This document shows positions 45,862-54,809 of a DNA stretch of 64,000 nucleotides, piece by piece. The position numbers and the translations under genes are program-made. The DNA lies in NCBI RefSeq assembly GCF_030252325.1, contig NZ_CP126981.1:3410001-3474000 (forward strand), read 5' to 3'. The notes below the pieces were generated by a model. The model did not search any database. It worked only from the letters and a program-made list of their open reading frames with translations, and was not told the origin of the DNA. Positions within the stretch are counted from its first letter, which is position 1; every line of letters begins with the position of its first letter. This DNA comes from Candidatus Mycobacterium wuenschmannii. GTDB taxonomy: Bacteria; Actinomycetota; Actinomycetes; Mycobacteriales; Mycobacteriaceae.

Positions 45862-47662
45862 ACGGCGTGACGATGTTGAACGACGGGTCCGGCCGGTCCA
45901 GCACGCCGACCAACTGCTCCAGCGCCGTCTGATCCCCGGACAACTCGAATCCCGGCGAAGCGAAGTCACCCATCCCCAGCATCAGCAGCCGAAAGGCGTT
46001 GTCCAGCTTCAGCGTCGCGGCCGCGGTCGCCGGATCTGCGGGTATCCGCCGGTGCACCAGCACGCCGTTGCGCAGAGCCAGCCGATAGTTCGCGTCGACG
46101 TCGGTCAGCGTCACGTCGATGGCGAGGTCGAGATCCCACGCCCGCGGGCCGTTGATGCTGATCGCCAGGCCGTCGAAGATCTGCTCCGGGGTCAACTGGG
46201 CCAGCAGCGACGGTGACGACGTCTGCGCCGCGGTCCCGAAATTGCCGTCGCGCAGCTCGGTTGCCCCGGACAGGAAGAAGTTGCGCCACGTCGCATTCTC
46301 GGCGCCGAAGGCCAACCGCTCGAAGGTCTCGATCAGCAGGGCGCGGGCCCCGGCATGCGAGCTGTCGGTGAATACGGCGTGGTCCAGCAGCGTTGCCGCC
46401 CAACGTAAATCCCCCTCGTCGAACGCCCGCCGGGCGAGCTCCACCACCCGGTCGATCCCGCCGATCGCGTCGACATAACGCGGGCCCAGCGCCTCCGGGG
46501 GATGCGGCCACAACCGGGCCGGGTTGCCGTCGAACCAACCCATGTAGCGCTGGTAGACCGCCTTGACGTTGTGACTGACCGAGCCGTAATAGCCGTGCGT
46601 GTGCCAGGCCTTGTCCAGCGCCGGCGGCATCTGCATGGCCTCGGCGATCTCGACGCCGGTGTGTCCTTGGTTGAGCATCCGCAGCGTCTGGTCATGCAAA
46701 TATGCGTACAGATCCCGCTGCAGCGCAAGGAATTCCACTGTTCCCTCGCGACCCCACGTCGGCCAGTGGTGCGACGCAAAGACGACGTCGGTGCGGTCGG
46801 CGAACGAGTCGATCGCCTCGGTGAGGTAACCCGCCCACGCGTGCGGGTCGCGGACCAACGCTCCGCGCAGCGTCAACAGGTTGTGCAGGTTGTGCGTTGC
46901 GTTCTCGGCCATGCACAGCGCACGGAATTGCGGGAAGTAGAAGTGCATTTCGGCCGGCGCCTCGGTACCAGGCGCCATCTGGAACTCGATCTGCACGCCG
47001 TCGACAGTGTGCGTTTCGCCGGTGCTGCGGATGTCGACGGTCGGGACGATCAGCGCGATCTCGCCCTGCGACGGGGCCTGACCCAGTCCGCAGCCGACGT
47101 GCCCCTCCGGACCGCGGGCCAGCAGCGTGCCGTACATGTAGGTGGCCCGCCGGGCCATCGCCGGACCGGCATACACGTTCTCCTGCACCACATGTTCGGT
47201 GAATCCCTCGGGCGCCAGCACCGCCACCGTCCCGGCGTCGACAGCGGCTTGCGAGGTCACCCCGAGCACGCCGCCGAAATGGTCGACATGGCTGTGGGTG
47301 TAGATCACCGCGACGACGGGCCGGTCGCCCCGGTGGGTGCGGTACAACTGCAGCGCCGCCGCGGCCACCTCGGTGGAGACCAACGGGTCGATCACGATCA
47401 GGCCGGTGTCGCCCTCGACGAAGCTGATGTTCGACAGATCCAGGCCGCGAACCTGATAGATGCCCGGGACCACTTCGTAGAGGCCCTGTTTGGCGGTCAG
47501 CGTCGATTGTCGCCACAGGCTCGGATGCACCGTCGGGGGCGCATCGCCGGCGATGAATGCGTAGGCGTCGTTGTCCCACACCACGCGCCCGTCGGCGGCC
47601 GTGACCACACAGGGAGTCAGCGCGCCGATGAAACCCCGGTCGGCGTCGGCGAAGTCGTCCAT
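45860..47662 (-). CDS. Alkyl sulfatase (SdsA-type metallo-beta-lactamase fold, Rv3762c-like)
   Basis: The 600-residue zinc hydrolase releases sulfate from alkyl sulfates. The metal site is THSHVDHFGG with His123, His125, Asp127 and His128. A middle helical dimer domain includes WFDGNPARLWPHPPE, and the C-terminal 120 residues are an SCP2-like domain that binds the alkyl chain. No signal peptide is evident, so it is probably cytosolic, unlike Pseudomonas SdsA1. It lies divergent from lpqH as in M. tuberculosis. Confidence 0.92.
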   Translation of the reverse strand: MDDFADADRGFIGALTPCVVTAADGRVVWDNDAYAFIAGDAPPTVHPSLWRQSTLTAKQGLYEVVPGIYQVRGLDLSNISFVEGDTGLIVIDPLVSTEVAAAALQLYRTHRGDRPVVAVIYTHSHVDHFGGVLGVTSQAAVDAGTVAVLAPEGFTEHVVQENVYAGPAMARRATYMYGTLLARGPEGHVGCGLGQAPSQGEIALIVPTVDIRSTGETHTVDGVQIEFQMAPGTEAPAEMHFYFPQFRALCMAENATHNLHNLLTLRGALVRDPHAWAGYLTEAIDSFADRTDVVFASHHWPTWGREGTVEFLALQRDLYAYLHDQTLRMLNQGHTGVEIAEAMQMPPALDKAWHTHGYYGSVSHNVKAVYQRYMGWFDGNPARLWPHPPEALGPRYVDAIGGIDRVVELARRAFDEGDLRWAATLLDHAVFTDSSHAGARALLIETFERLAFGAENATWRNFFLSGATELRDGNFGTAAQTSSPSLLAQLTPEQIFDGLAISINGPRAWDLDLAIDVTLTDVDANYRLALRNGVLVHRRIPADPATAAATLKLDNAFRLLMLGMGDFASPGFELSGDQTALEQLVGVLDRPDPSFNIVTP

Positions 47663-47793
47663 CGCGTCATCATTTCAGCCCTGCTCCACGGATGGGCCGT
47701 AGATCGCACACCTGCCTCCGAACGTGCCTGTGCACACCGCGTGGCAAATGTCCGGTAAAGCGCCCTCATGCCCTCTCAACAGGCAGCTCAAAT

Positions 47794-47826
47794 TTTGCTG
47801 AAATCACTATCCGGCGTTTCAGCAAA
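47794..47826. promoter_or_regulatory. Long inverted repeat upstream of lpqH
   Basis: TTTGCTGAAA (47794-47803) and TTTCAGCAAA (47817-47826) are perfect 10-bp arms with 13 bases between. They lie 66-98 bp upstream of the lpqH start, just before CATACT at 47831-47836, which could be its -10. TTTTGCTGAAA recurs once more at 51473-51483. Confidence 0.5.
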
Positions 47827-47891
47827 GCTGCATACTGCCGAAACGGCGCGTCATCGGACGACGGGCCGCCACAACAACAAAGGAGAACCGG

Positions 47892-48371
47892 GTGAAGCGT
47901 TCAGTAACGGTCGCGGCCGCCGCGACGGCGATTGTCGTCGTCGGCCTGGCTGGCTGTTCTAGCGACAAGAAGTCGAGCAGTTCTGGCGGCACGTCGGCCA
48001 GCAGTGGTGGCGCCTCCGTCTCGAGCGGCTCGTCGACCGCGAAGGTGACGATCGACGGCAAGGACCAGAACATCGAAGGCACCGTCGCCTGCACCACCGC
48101 CGCCGGCACCGTCAACATCGCCATCGGTGGCAACTCCTCCGGCATCGGCGCCGTGCTGACCGACGCCGCACCGCCGTCGGTGAAGTCGGTCGCCTTGGGC
48201 AACGTCAACGGCGTCTCGCTCGGTTACGCGCCGGGCACCCCGTCGGGCAAGGCCGACGCGACTAAGGACGGCAACAAGTACAAGATCAGCGGGACCGCGA
48301 CCGGAGTGGACATGGCCAACCCCATGCAGCCGGTGGAGAAGTCCTTCGAAATCGATGTGACCTGCCCGTAG
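47892..48371 (+). CDS. lpqH: 19-kDa lipoprotein antigen LpqH
   Basis: The 159-residue lipoprotein has lipobox LAGC with acylated Cys22, a Ser/Gly-rich linker (about 25-48) and a beta domain with [17 protein letters not shown] near its start and ...EIDVTCP at the end, whose two Cys pair. LpqH is a surface lipoprotein and TLR2 agonist in M. tuberculosis. GTG 47892 follows AAAGGAGAA. The order sulfatase-lpqH-tcrY-tcrX is that of Rv3762c-Rv3765c. Confidence 0.93.
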   Translation: MKRSVTVAAAATAIVVVGLAGCSSDKKSSSSGGTSASSGGASVSSGSSTAKVTIDGKDQNIEGTVACTTAAGTVNIAIGGNSSGIGAVLTDAAPPSVKSVALGNVNGVSLGYAPGTPSGKADATKDGNKYKISGTATGVDMANPMQPVEKSFEIDVTCP

Positions 48372-48397
48372 TTCGTTTCTGACGGAGCACGCCGACA

Positions 48398-48425
48398 CGG
48401 CGACGACGACCCGGCGTCGTTGCCG
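48398..48425. terminator. Bidirectional intrinsic hairpin between lpqH and tcrY
   Basis: CGGCGACGACG (48398-48408), loop ACCCGG, and CGTCGTTGCCG (48415-48425) make an 11-bp stem with one wobble pair. It lies between convergent genes. It lacks a U-tract, as is common in mycobacteria. Confidence 0.55.
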
Positions 48426-48462
48426 TTCGGCGGAATCCAGTTCTACTGCCCGGCAAGGGCTT

Positions 48463-49935
48463 TCACGACTCAGCGGACAACGGCAATCGAACCGTGAAGT
48501 CGGTGTGCCCTGGCGCGCTCTCCAGCGTGATCGTGCCGTGGTGCGCCTTGACCACCGCCGAGACGATCGCCAGGCCCAGCCCCGTGCTGCCGCCCTTGCG
48601 GGAGCGCGACGTGTCGCCGCGGGCGAATCGCTCGAACACCTCCGACTGCAACTCCTCCGGAATGCCCGGGCCGTTGTCGCGGACGCTCAATACGGCCTGC
48701 GCATCGTCCGTCGCCAACCGCGCGGTGACGACGGTGCCCGCCGGGGTGTGCACACGAGCATTGGCCAGCAGGTTGGTCATCACCTGATGCAACCGGGCGG
48801 CATCACCGGACACCATCACCGGCTCCTCCGGCAGGTCCAGCTCCCACTGCTGATCTGGTCCGGCGACGTGCGCGTCGCTGACCGCGTCGACCGCGACGCG
48901 CGACAGGTCCACCGCCTCCCGTTCCAACGGGCGCCCGGAGTCGAGGCGGGCCAGCAGCAGTAGGTCCTCGACGAGATGGGTCATCCGCTCGGTTTCGGAC
49001 TGCACGCGACTCATCGCGTGCGCCACCGCATCTGGATCGTTGGCCGGCCGCCGAGCCAACTCGGCGTAGCCGCGAATCGCGGCCAGCGGCGTGCGCAACT
49101 CGTGACTGGCGTCGGCGACGAACTGCCGGACCCGCGTCTCGCTGGCCTGCCGGGCCGACAGTGCGGCCGCGACGTGGTCGAGCATCTGATTCAGCGCGGA
49201 GCCGAGTTGGCCGACTTCGGTGCGCGGGTTGGCATCTGACTCGAGCACCCGCACCGGCAGCGTCACCTCGCCGCGGTCCAGCGGCAGGTCGACGACCTCG
49301 CCGGCGGTCTGCGCGACGCGGCGCAGCGGCGCCAGCGCACGCCGGATGATCACGATGCCGGCGGTGGTGGCCGCGACGATGGCGATCACGGTGACGACGC
49401 CGAAGATCAACAGCACCCGCAGCCTGGTGGCGTCGACGTCGGCCATCGACACCCCGGTGACGACGATGTCGCCACTGCGCCGGGAGTACGCGGCGACCAC
49501 CCGGTACCGGCCCAGCCCGTCGATGTCCCGGGTCACCGGGTTCCGGTCGGCGGGGACCGCGCCGAGTTCGGTGCGGGCGGTGTCGGTAACGGCCGCCCGG
49601 CCGCCGGCCGCGGTGAGGAAGCCGGCCTCGATCGCGCCGCCCTTGCGGACCACGGCACCGACCATGCCGACCGGCTGAGCCGGGGCGTCCAGGAAGATCG
49701 GCCCGGGGCCTGGCCGCGGGAAGGGGCGCGGGTGATGCCGCCACGGCGCCATCGGCGGCTCGGAGAAGATGCGCACCGACCGCTGCGAGGCGTCGTGCAA
49801 CTGAGTGTCGAGCTGCGCCAAAAGGTACTTGTACAACGCCAGTTCGGTGGCCACGCCGATACCGACGCAGACGATGACGAGGATCAGAACCTGTCCGGCG
49901 AGCAGCCGAAAGCGAAGGGAAGAGCCCCCGCCCAT
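48463..49935 (-). CDS. tcrY: Two-component sensor histidine kinase TcrY
   Basis: The 490-residue sensor has a first membrane helix (about 9-32), an outer sensor domain (33-178), a second helix (about 183-205), HAMP, a dimerisation domain with the phosphorylated His278 in DASHELRTPLAAIRGY, and a HATPase with NLLANARVHTP, DNGPGIP and GSTGLGLAIV. The sensor region is rich in Pro, Arg and His (APWRHHPRPFPRPGPGP). It lies 2 bp after tcrX, so both are read together. Confidence 0.93.
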   Translation of the reverse strand: MGGGSSLRFRLLAGQVLILVIVCVGIGVATELALYKYLLAQLDTQLHDASQRSVRIFSEPPMAPWRHHPRPFPRPGPGPIFLDAPAQPVGMVGAVVRKGGAIEAGFLTAAGGRAAVTDTARTELGAVPADRNPVTRDIDGLGRYRVVAAYSRRSGDIVVTGVSMADVDATRLRVLLIFGVVTVIAIVAATTAGIVIIRRALAPLRRVAQTAGEVVDLPLDRGEVTLPVRVLESDANPRTEVGQLGSALNQMLDHVAAALSARQASETRVRQFVADASHELRTPLAAIRGYAELARRPANDPDAVAHAMSRVQSETERMTHLVEDLLLLARLDSGRPLEREAVDLSRVAVDAVSDAHVAGPDQQWELDLPEEPVMVSGDAARLHQVMTNLLANARVHTPAGTVVTARLATDDAQAVLSVRDNGPGIPEELQSEVFERFARGDTSRSRKGGSTGLGLAIVSAVVKAHHGTITLESAPGHTDFTVRLPLSAES

Positions 49936-49937
49936 GG

Positions 49938-50678
49938 TTAGCGAGCCGGCTTGAGGACGTAGCCGGCACCGCGCAGCGTATGAATCATGGGCTCGTGCCC
50001 GTTGTCGATCTTCTTGCGCAGGTACGAGATGTACAGCTCGACGATGTTGGACCGGCCTCCGAAGTCGTAACTCCACACCCGGTCCAGAATCTGCGCCTTG
50101 CTGAGCACCCGCTTGGAGTTGCGCATCATGAAGCGCAACAGCTCGAATTCGGTGGACGTCAACGAAATCGGCTCACCCGCGCGGCTCACGTCGTGGCTGT
50201 CCTCGTTGAGTACCAGGTCCCCGACGACCAGCTGGGCGCCGCTGTCTTCGGTCGTCACCCCGGTTCGTCGCAGCAGCGCGCGCAACCGCAGCACCACTTC
50301 TTCCAAACTGAATGGCTTGGTGACGTAGTCGTCGCCGCCGGCGGTGAGGCCCGCGATGCGGTCCTCGAGCGCGTCCTTGGCTGTCAGCAACAGCACTGGC
50401 AGTTGCGGGGTTTCCTCGCGCAGTTTGCGCAGAACGTCGAGGCCGCTCATGTCCGGCAGCATCACGTCCAGAACGACGACGTCCGGCCGCTGCGAGCGGG
50501 CCGACTCCAGGGCCGCCGCCCCGTCCCCCGCGGTCGCAATGTTCCAGCCTTCGTAGCGCAGGGCCATCGAGACCATCTCGGCGAGGACGGCTTCGTCGTC
50601 GACCACCAACACATTGATCGGGTTCCCGTCGGCGCGGCGCATGACGACGCGCTCGACAGGGGCTTGGGGTTGGCTCAC
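49938..50678 (-). CDS. tcrX: Two-component response regulator TcrX (OmpR/PhoB type)
   Basis: The 246-residue regulator has a receiver domain with acidic pocket VVDDE (26-30), phosphoacceptor Asp71 in VVVLDVMLPDMSG, and Lys in YVTKPFS. Its winged-helix domain contains SLTSTEFELLRFMM and VELYISYLRKKID. GTG 50678 gives VSQPQAPVER...; an ATG at 50642 (234 residues) is an equally reasonable start. Partner of TcrY. Confidence 0.93.
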   Translation of the reverse strand: MSQPQAPVERVVMRRADGNPINVLVVDDEAVLAEMVSMALRYEGWNIATAGDGAAALESARSQRPDVVVLDVMLPDMSGLDVLRKLREETPQLPVLLLTAKDALEDRIAGLTAGGDDYVTKPFSLEEVVLRLRALLRRTGVTTEDSGAQLVVGDLVLNEDSHDVSRAGEPISLTSTEFELLRFMMRNSKRVLSKAQILDRVWSYDFGGRSNIVELYISYLRKKIDNGHEPMIHTLRGAGYVLKPAR

Positions 50679-50760
50679 AACTAACCAGTATGCGCAGCGC
50701 GATGAGGCGTTGCTATGGCGCATCTGTGCGCCAGCTGTGAGCCAACCTCGAGGGGACCCG

Positions 50761-50916
50761 CTAAAACCAGACTTTTCGGCCGCCGACCGGGCGTCCGACT
50801 GCCCCGAGAATGAACAGGACGACACCGATGACGACGAGCAACCAACCGATGTTGGCCACCAATGGCATCGGCAGCAAATAACCAACGACGAGCAGAATAA
50901 TTCCGAGCACAATCAT
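50761..50916 (-). CDS. 51-residue membrane protein, DUF6131-like, copy 1
   Basis: The tiny protein reads MIVLGIILLVVGYLLPMPLV, then a turn, then WLLVVIGVVLFILGAVGRPV and a GGRKVWF tail. This makes two membrane helices joined by a short turn. GGAG lies six bases before ATG 50916. The second gene upstream (50960-51115) is a clear paralogue of the same length. The role is unknown; context and promoter point to stress conditions. Confidence 0.8.
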   Translation of the reverse strand: MIVLGIILLVVGYLLPMPLVANIGWLLVVIGVVLFILGAVGRPVGGRKVWF

Positions 50917-50959
50917 GATGACTCCATTTCGAGTAGTGAAGAATCCGCGCTATCGGGCG

Positions 50960-51115
50960 TCAGTACCAGTAGCGCCTACCGCCCACCGGGCGGCCGACGG
51001 AACCGAGCACCCACAGCACGGCACCGATGACCAGCAGAACGACGCCAATCGTCTGCAGCACAGCCACTTTCAGGAAATACCCCACTATCAGCAAAATGAT
51101 TCCCAAGCCGATCAT
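50960..51115 (-). CDS. 51-residue membrane protein, DUF6131-like, copy 2
   Basis: It starts MIGLGIILLIVGYFLKVAVL, continues with a second helix (VVLLVIGAVLWVLGSVGRPV) and ends GGRRYWY. It aligns without gaps to copy 1, so the two arose by tandem duplication. ATG 51115 overlaps the stop of the upstream 84-residue gene (ATGA). An in-frame ATG at 51136 would add seven residues. Confidence 0.82.
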   Translation of the reverse strand: MIGLGIILLIVGYFLKVAVLQTIGVVLLVIGAVLWVLGSVGRPVGGRRYWY

Positions 51116-51366
51116 GACGCCTCGATTCCAATCCATTGGTCGATGTCCAGAGCGGGCATCGAGCTGGGTTGCGGCAAATGACAATCGGTCACCTTCGGGT
51201 TGACCCCGGCGTAATTCAAGGGGCCCGTCAATACCGTGACCGCGATAGTGCTCAAAGTGGCGCAATTCTGATCGGTGTTTTTCAGATAGTCCCGCTGGAA
51301 TGCGGCTATAACGCCGATCACCAACCAAACCACCACGATCGAACTGATCAAACCTCCACCACGCAT
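51112..51366 (-). CDS. Small membrane-anchored protein, first gene of the SigF-like operon
   Basis: The 84-residue protein has an N-terminal helix (GLISSIVVVWLVIGVIAAF) and an outer part with two Cys (DQNCATL, VTDCHLP) that may pair. I do not recognise the family. AGGA precedes ATG 51366. It is coupled to the 51-residue gene by ATGA. A SigF-type promoter lies 45-70 bp upstream. Confidence 0.75.
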   Translation of the reverse strand: MRGGGLISSIVVVWLVIGVIAAFQRDYLKNTDQNCATLSTIAVTVLTGPLNYAGVNPKVTDCHLPQPSSMPALDIDQWIGIEAS

Positions 51367-51410
51367 CCTGTCCTCCGTCCTTGGGGCAAAACCGTAGAGC
51401 AGAGCTAAGG

Positions 51411-51436
51411 TACCCAAGGCCCCGAAAGTCCAAACC
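51411..51436 (-). promoter_or_regulatory. SigF-type promoter (GGTTT-N16-GGGTA)
   Basis: On the minus strand GGTTT (51436-51432), 16 bases, and GGGTA (51415-51411) match the mycobacterial SigF consensus exactly in both boxes and in spacing. The start of the 84-residue gene is 45 bp downstream of the -10. Confidence 0.75.
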
Positions 51437-51586
51437 TTCGGACACAGCATCTGAAATACCGGCACACAGGGGTTTTGCTGAAAACGAGCTCTTGCAGCGC
51501 TTTTACCGATAAGGCGTGATAAAACCGGTACCGGAGTACTACAACGAGCCGACTCGCGCAGCGGCCGGAGCTAGGCCGTCAGCAAA

Positions 51587-52522
51587 TCAGGGGCGGCGGG
51601 CCGAGGTGTACACGACGGGCGGCAGCGCGTCCTCACCCGGGACGTCGCGACCGTGCCTGGCGAGCAGATCGGCCATCCCGATCGCCGATGCCTGCCAGCC
51701 GTGATCGGTCAGCCACCCGGCGATGTCGGTGCGCTCTTCGGGGTACCAGAGGTCCTCCACATTCGGGATCTCCGCGCCGAGCACCTGCGCCGCAGCGGAC
51801 CGGAAACGCGTCGACCGCTCGCGCTGAATCGCCAGCAGGTCCGGGTTCACCGCGTTCTCCGACGGGCCGTTGGTCGCCAGCCAGCTGCCGGGGGCGCTCA
51901 GCGAGTCGATGCGCTCGAACAGCAGGTCCTGTGCCGCGGCGGGCAGATAGCGGAGCAGCCCTTCGGCGGACCACATCGTCGGCGCGGACACGTCAAAACC
52001 GGCCCGCTGCAAGGCCGTTGGCCAGTCCTCACGCAGGTCCACGGCAACGCTCACCAGCTGAGCCGCCGGCTGCGCGCCGTGGTTTTCGAGGGTTTGCTTC
52101 TTGAAGTCCAGCACCTGCGCCTGGTCGAGCTCGAAGATGGTGGTGCCGTCCGGCCACGGCAGGCGCCACGACCGTGAGTCCAGCCCGGAGGCCAGGATCA
52201 CCACCTGGCGGACGCCCGAGGAGACCGCCTCGAGGAAGATCTCGTCGTACCACTTCGTGCGGACGGCCATGAAGTCGACCATCACCCGCTGGTGCAGTGC
52301 CACGTCGGGAATCAGCTCGGACAGCGCGGCCGACAAGGTCGGATCCGACGTCAGGCTCCACATGCCCGGACCGGCCGCGTCCAGGAAGACCCGCGCGAAC
52401 GGGTCCCGGATCAGCGGGCTCTCGCTGTCGGTCTCGGCGGCTCGCGCGGCGCACACCCCGAGCGCGGTCGACCCGACGCTCTCGGTGATCTTCCAGGAAT
52501 CGTTGTCGGTGCGCGCCATCAT
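51587..52522 (-). CDS. SAM-dependent methyltransferase (TIGR00027 family, Rv3767c-like)
   Basis: The 311-residue protein belongs to the large mycobacterial group of putative S-adenosylmethionine-dependent methyltransferases. It begins with [20 protein letters not shown] and has [19 protein letters not shown] (SAM-binding), [13 protein letters not shown] and [10 protein letters not shown]. The fold is LCMT/PPM1-like. The substrate is unknown. ATG 52522 follows GGGAGGA. Confidence 0.9.
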   Translation of the reverse strand: MMARTDNDSWKITESVGSTALGVCAARAAETDSESPLIRDPFARVFLDAAGPGMWSLTSDPTLSAALSELIPDVALHQRVMVDFMAVRTKWYDEIFLEAVSSGVRQVVILASGLDSRSWRLPWPDGTTIFELDQAQVLDFKKQTLENHGAQPAAQLVSVAVDLREDWPTALQRAGFDVSAPTMWSAEGLLRYLPAAAQDLLFERIDSLSAPGSWLATNGPSENAVNPDLLAIQRERSTRFRSAAAQVLGAEIPNVEDLWYPEERTDIAGWLTDHGWQASAIGMADLLARHGRDVPGEDALPPVVYTSARRP

Positions 52523-52596
52523 CGTTCCTCCCGCTAGTAGCCAGCGTCGGACACTACCGGTGTCCGCTGTGAGGTGGCTGCGGTAGCTTCACGTTC

Positions 52597-53622
52597 GTGG
52601 AGGAGCTCACCGCCCCGGACGGCCTCGCGGAATGGATGTCGGACCAAGGGCTCGGTGACGGCCCACTTCTCGACGTTTCGGCGATCACCGGCGGCACACA
52701 GAACATCATGTTGCGCTTCACCAGGTCGGGCCGGCCGTACGTGCTGCGTCGCGGGCCGAAGCATCTGCGGCCGCGCAGCAACGTCGTGATCATGCGCGAG
52801 ACCGAGGCGCTGGCCGCGCTGGCGGGTACCGATGTGCCGCACCCGCGGCTGATCGCCAGCTGCGCCGACCCGACGGTGCTCGGTGACGCGGTCTTCTACC
52901 TGATGGAACCGATCGACGGCTTCAACGCCGGCCAGGAGCTGCCGGACCTGCATGGAGCCGACCCGGCGGTGCGTTTCGGGATGGGCCTGTCGATGGCCGA
53001 GTCGCTGGCCAAGCTCGGCGCGGTCGACTACACCGCCGTCGGGCTGAGCGACTACGGCAAGCCCGACGGCTTCCTGGAACGTCAAGTGCCACGCTGGCTT
53101 TCGGAGCTGGAAGGCTATCGGGAGTTCGACAACTATCCCGGCCCGGACATCCCCGGTGTGGACGATGTCGCGAAGTGGCTCGACAACGGTCGACCCGAGC
53201 ACTGGACGCCGGGGATCATGCATGGCGACTACCACGCCGCCAACGTGATGTTCTCCCGCACCGGCCCGGAGGTGGTCGCGATCGTCGACTGGGAGATGTC
53301 CACGATCGGCGACCCCCTGCTCGATCTCGGCTGGCTGCTGGCCACCTGGGGGCAGTCCGCGGCGTTCGGCGGGCCGATCTTCGCGATGGACGGGTTGGCC
53401 GCACCCAACGATCTCATCGAGCAGTACGCCCGCAACACCACCCGTGACCTGTCGCAGATCAACTGGTACACCGTGCTCGCGTGCTTCAAGCTCGGCATCG
53501 TGCTGGAGGGCACCCACGCGCGGGCCTACGCCGGCAAGGCCCCCAAGGAAATCGGCGACCTGCTGCACGGCGCCACCGTCCAATTGTTCGAGCAGGCCCT
53601 GACACTGATGGACACCCGATGA
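52597..53622 (+). CDS. APH-family kinase paired with an acyl-CoA dehydrogenase
   Basis: The 341-residue kinase has ISAITGGTQNIMLRF near residue 30, MHGDYHAANVMF with His209 and IVDWEMSTIGDPLLDL with Asp231. It is a paralogue of the kinases at 41145 and 37202. Its stop overlaps the ACAD start (ATGA), so the pair is the two-gene version of the fused ACAD10/11 enzyme. TAGCTT lies seven bases before GTG 52597, suggesting a leaderless message. The likely role is phosphorylation of a hydroxyacyl-CoA. Confidence 0.87.
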   Translation: MEELTAPDGLAEWMSDQGLGDGPLLDVSAITGGTQNIMLRFTRSGRPYVLRRGPKHLRPRSNVVIMRETEALAALAGTDVPHPRLIASCADPTVLGDAVFYLMEPIDGFNAGQELPDLHGADPAVRFGMGLSMAESLAKLGAVDYTAVGLSDYGKPDGFLERQVPRWLSELEGYREFDNYPGPDIPGVDDVAKWLDNGRPEHWTPGIMHGDYHAANVMFSRTGPEVVAIVDWEMSTIGDPLLDLGWLLATWGQSAAFGGPIFAMDGLAAPNDLIEQYARNTTRDLSQINWYTVLACFKLGIVLEGTHARAYAGKAPKEIGDLLHGATVQLFEQALTLMDTR

Positions 53623-54809
53623 TCGATTTCGACATACCGGCCGACACCGCCGCGCTGGCCGACCAGATCCGCGCCTTCGTCACCGACAAGGTCGTGCCGT
53701 TCGAGACCGATTCCCGACTCACCCGGCACGGTCCCGACGACGATCTGCGCGCCGAACTCGTCGGGCTGGCCCGCGATGCCGGGCTGCTGACGTTCCAGGC
53801 GCCCAAGCGTTTTGGTGGCCGCGAGCCGTCGCACCGCGAGCAGGCGGTGTTGTTCGAAGCGGCCGGGTGGTCGACGCTGGGGCCGATCGCGCTGAATTGT
53901 GCGGCGCCGGACGAGGGCAACATGTTCCTGCTCGGGAAGGTAGCCAACGACGAACAGGTCGAGCAGTTCCTGGTCCCGGTGATTGACGGGCGGCAGCGCT
54001 CGGTGTTCGCGATGACCGAACCCGGCGGCGCCGGTTCGGATCCCAACCAACTGAACACGTCGGCCGAGTTCGACGGCAGCCACTACGTCATCAACGGCCG
54101 TAAGTGGCTGATCACCGGCGCCAACGGCGCGGGGACCTGGATCATCATGGCCCGCGTCGCGCCGAACCCCCACGGTCCGGACGGCCCGACGCTGTTCCTG
54201 TGCGAGGGCCCGGGCGCTTCGGGCCCCGAAGGCATTGTGATCGAGCGCGTGATGAACACGATGGACCGCAACTACGTCGAGGGCCATGGCGTGGTCCGGT
54301 TCGACGATCTGCGGCTACCCGCGTCCGCGGTGCTGGGCGAGGTCGGCCAGGCGTTGCGCTACGCGCAGTTGCGGCTGGCACCGGCCCGGTTGACGCATTG
54401 CATGCGGTGGCTGGGAGCGGCGTCGCGGGCGCAGTCGATCGCTATTCAGCACGCCCGTGAGCGCACGGCATTCGGCAAGACGCTCGGCGAGCACCAGGGC
54501 GTCAGCTTCATGATCGCCGATAACGAAATCGCCTTGCAGCAATGCAGACTCGCGATCTGGTGGGCCTGCTGGACCCTGGACATGGGCGACCGCGGCACCG
54601 GCCGGCACGAAAGCTCGATGGTCAAGGCCTATGTGTCCGAGGAGTTGTTCAAGGTCGCCGACCGCTGCGTCCAAATCCTCGGCGGCATAGGCATTTCCGA
54701 CGAGACGCCGGTCGGCATGATCTTCTCCGACATGCGGGCCTTCCGCCTGTACGACGGCCCGACCGAGGTGCACAAGTACGCGATCGCGCGGCAGGTGCTG
54801 CGCCCCTAG
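53619..54809 (+). CDS. ACAD10/11-type acyl-CoA dehydrogenase, second copy
   Basis: The 396-residue flavoenzyme shows NCAAPDEGNMFLLGK, FAMTEPGGAGSDP, HGVVRFDDLRLP, RLAPARLTHCMRWLGAASRA and YDGPTEVHKYAIARQ, the same block pattern as the dehydrogenase at 42943 and as ACAD10/11. It is coupled to the kinase by ATGA. Its stop shares CTAG with the convergent STAS gene. Confidence 0.9.
   Translation: MIDFDIPADTAALADQIRAFVTDKVVPFETDSRLTRHGPDDDLRAELVGLARDAGLLTFQAPKRFGGREPSHREQAVLFEAAGWSTLGPIALNCAAPDEGNMFLLGKVANDEQVEQFLVPVIDGRQRSVFAMTEPGGAGSDPNQLNTSAEFDGSHYVINGRKWLITGANGAGTWIIMARVAPNPHGPDGPTLFLCEGPGASGPEGIVIERVMNTMDRNYVEGHGVVRFDDLRLPASAVLGEVGQALRYAQLRLAPARLTHCMRWLGAASRAQSIAIQHARERTAFGKTLGEHQGVSFMIADNEIALQQCRLAIWWACWTLDMGDRGTGRHESSMVKAYVSEELFKVADRCVQILGGIGISDETPVGMIFSDMRAFRLYDGPTEVHKYAIARQVLRP

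Noticed and set aside
52597..53622. Aminoglycoside resistance gene
   Set aside because: The APH fold is present, but coupling to an ACAD10/11-type dehydrogenase and paralogy with the 41145 and 37202 kinases point to acyl-CoA metabolism.
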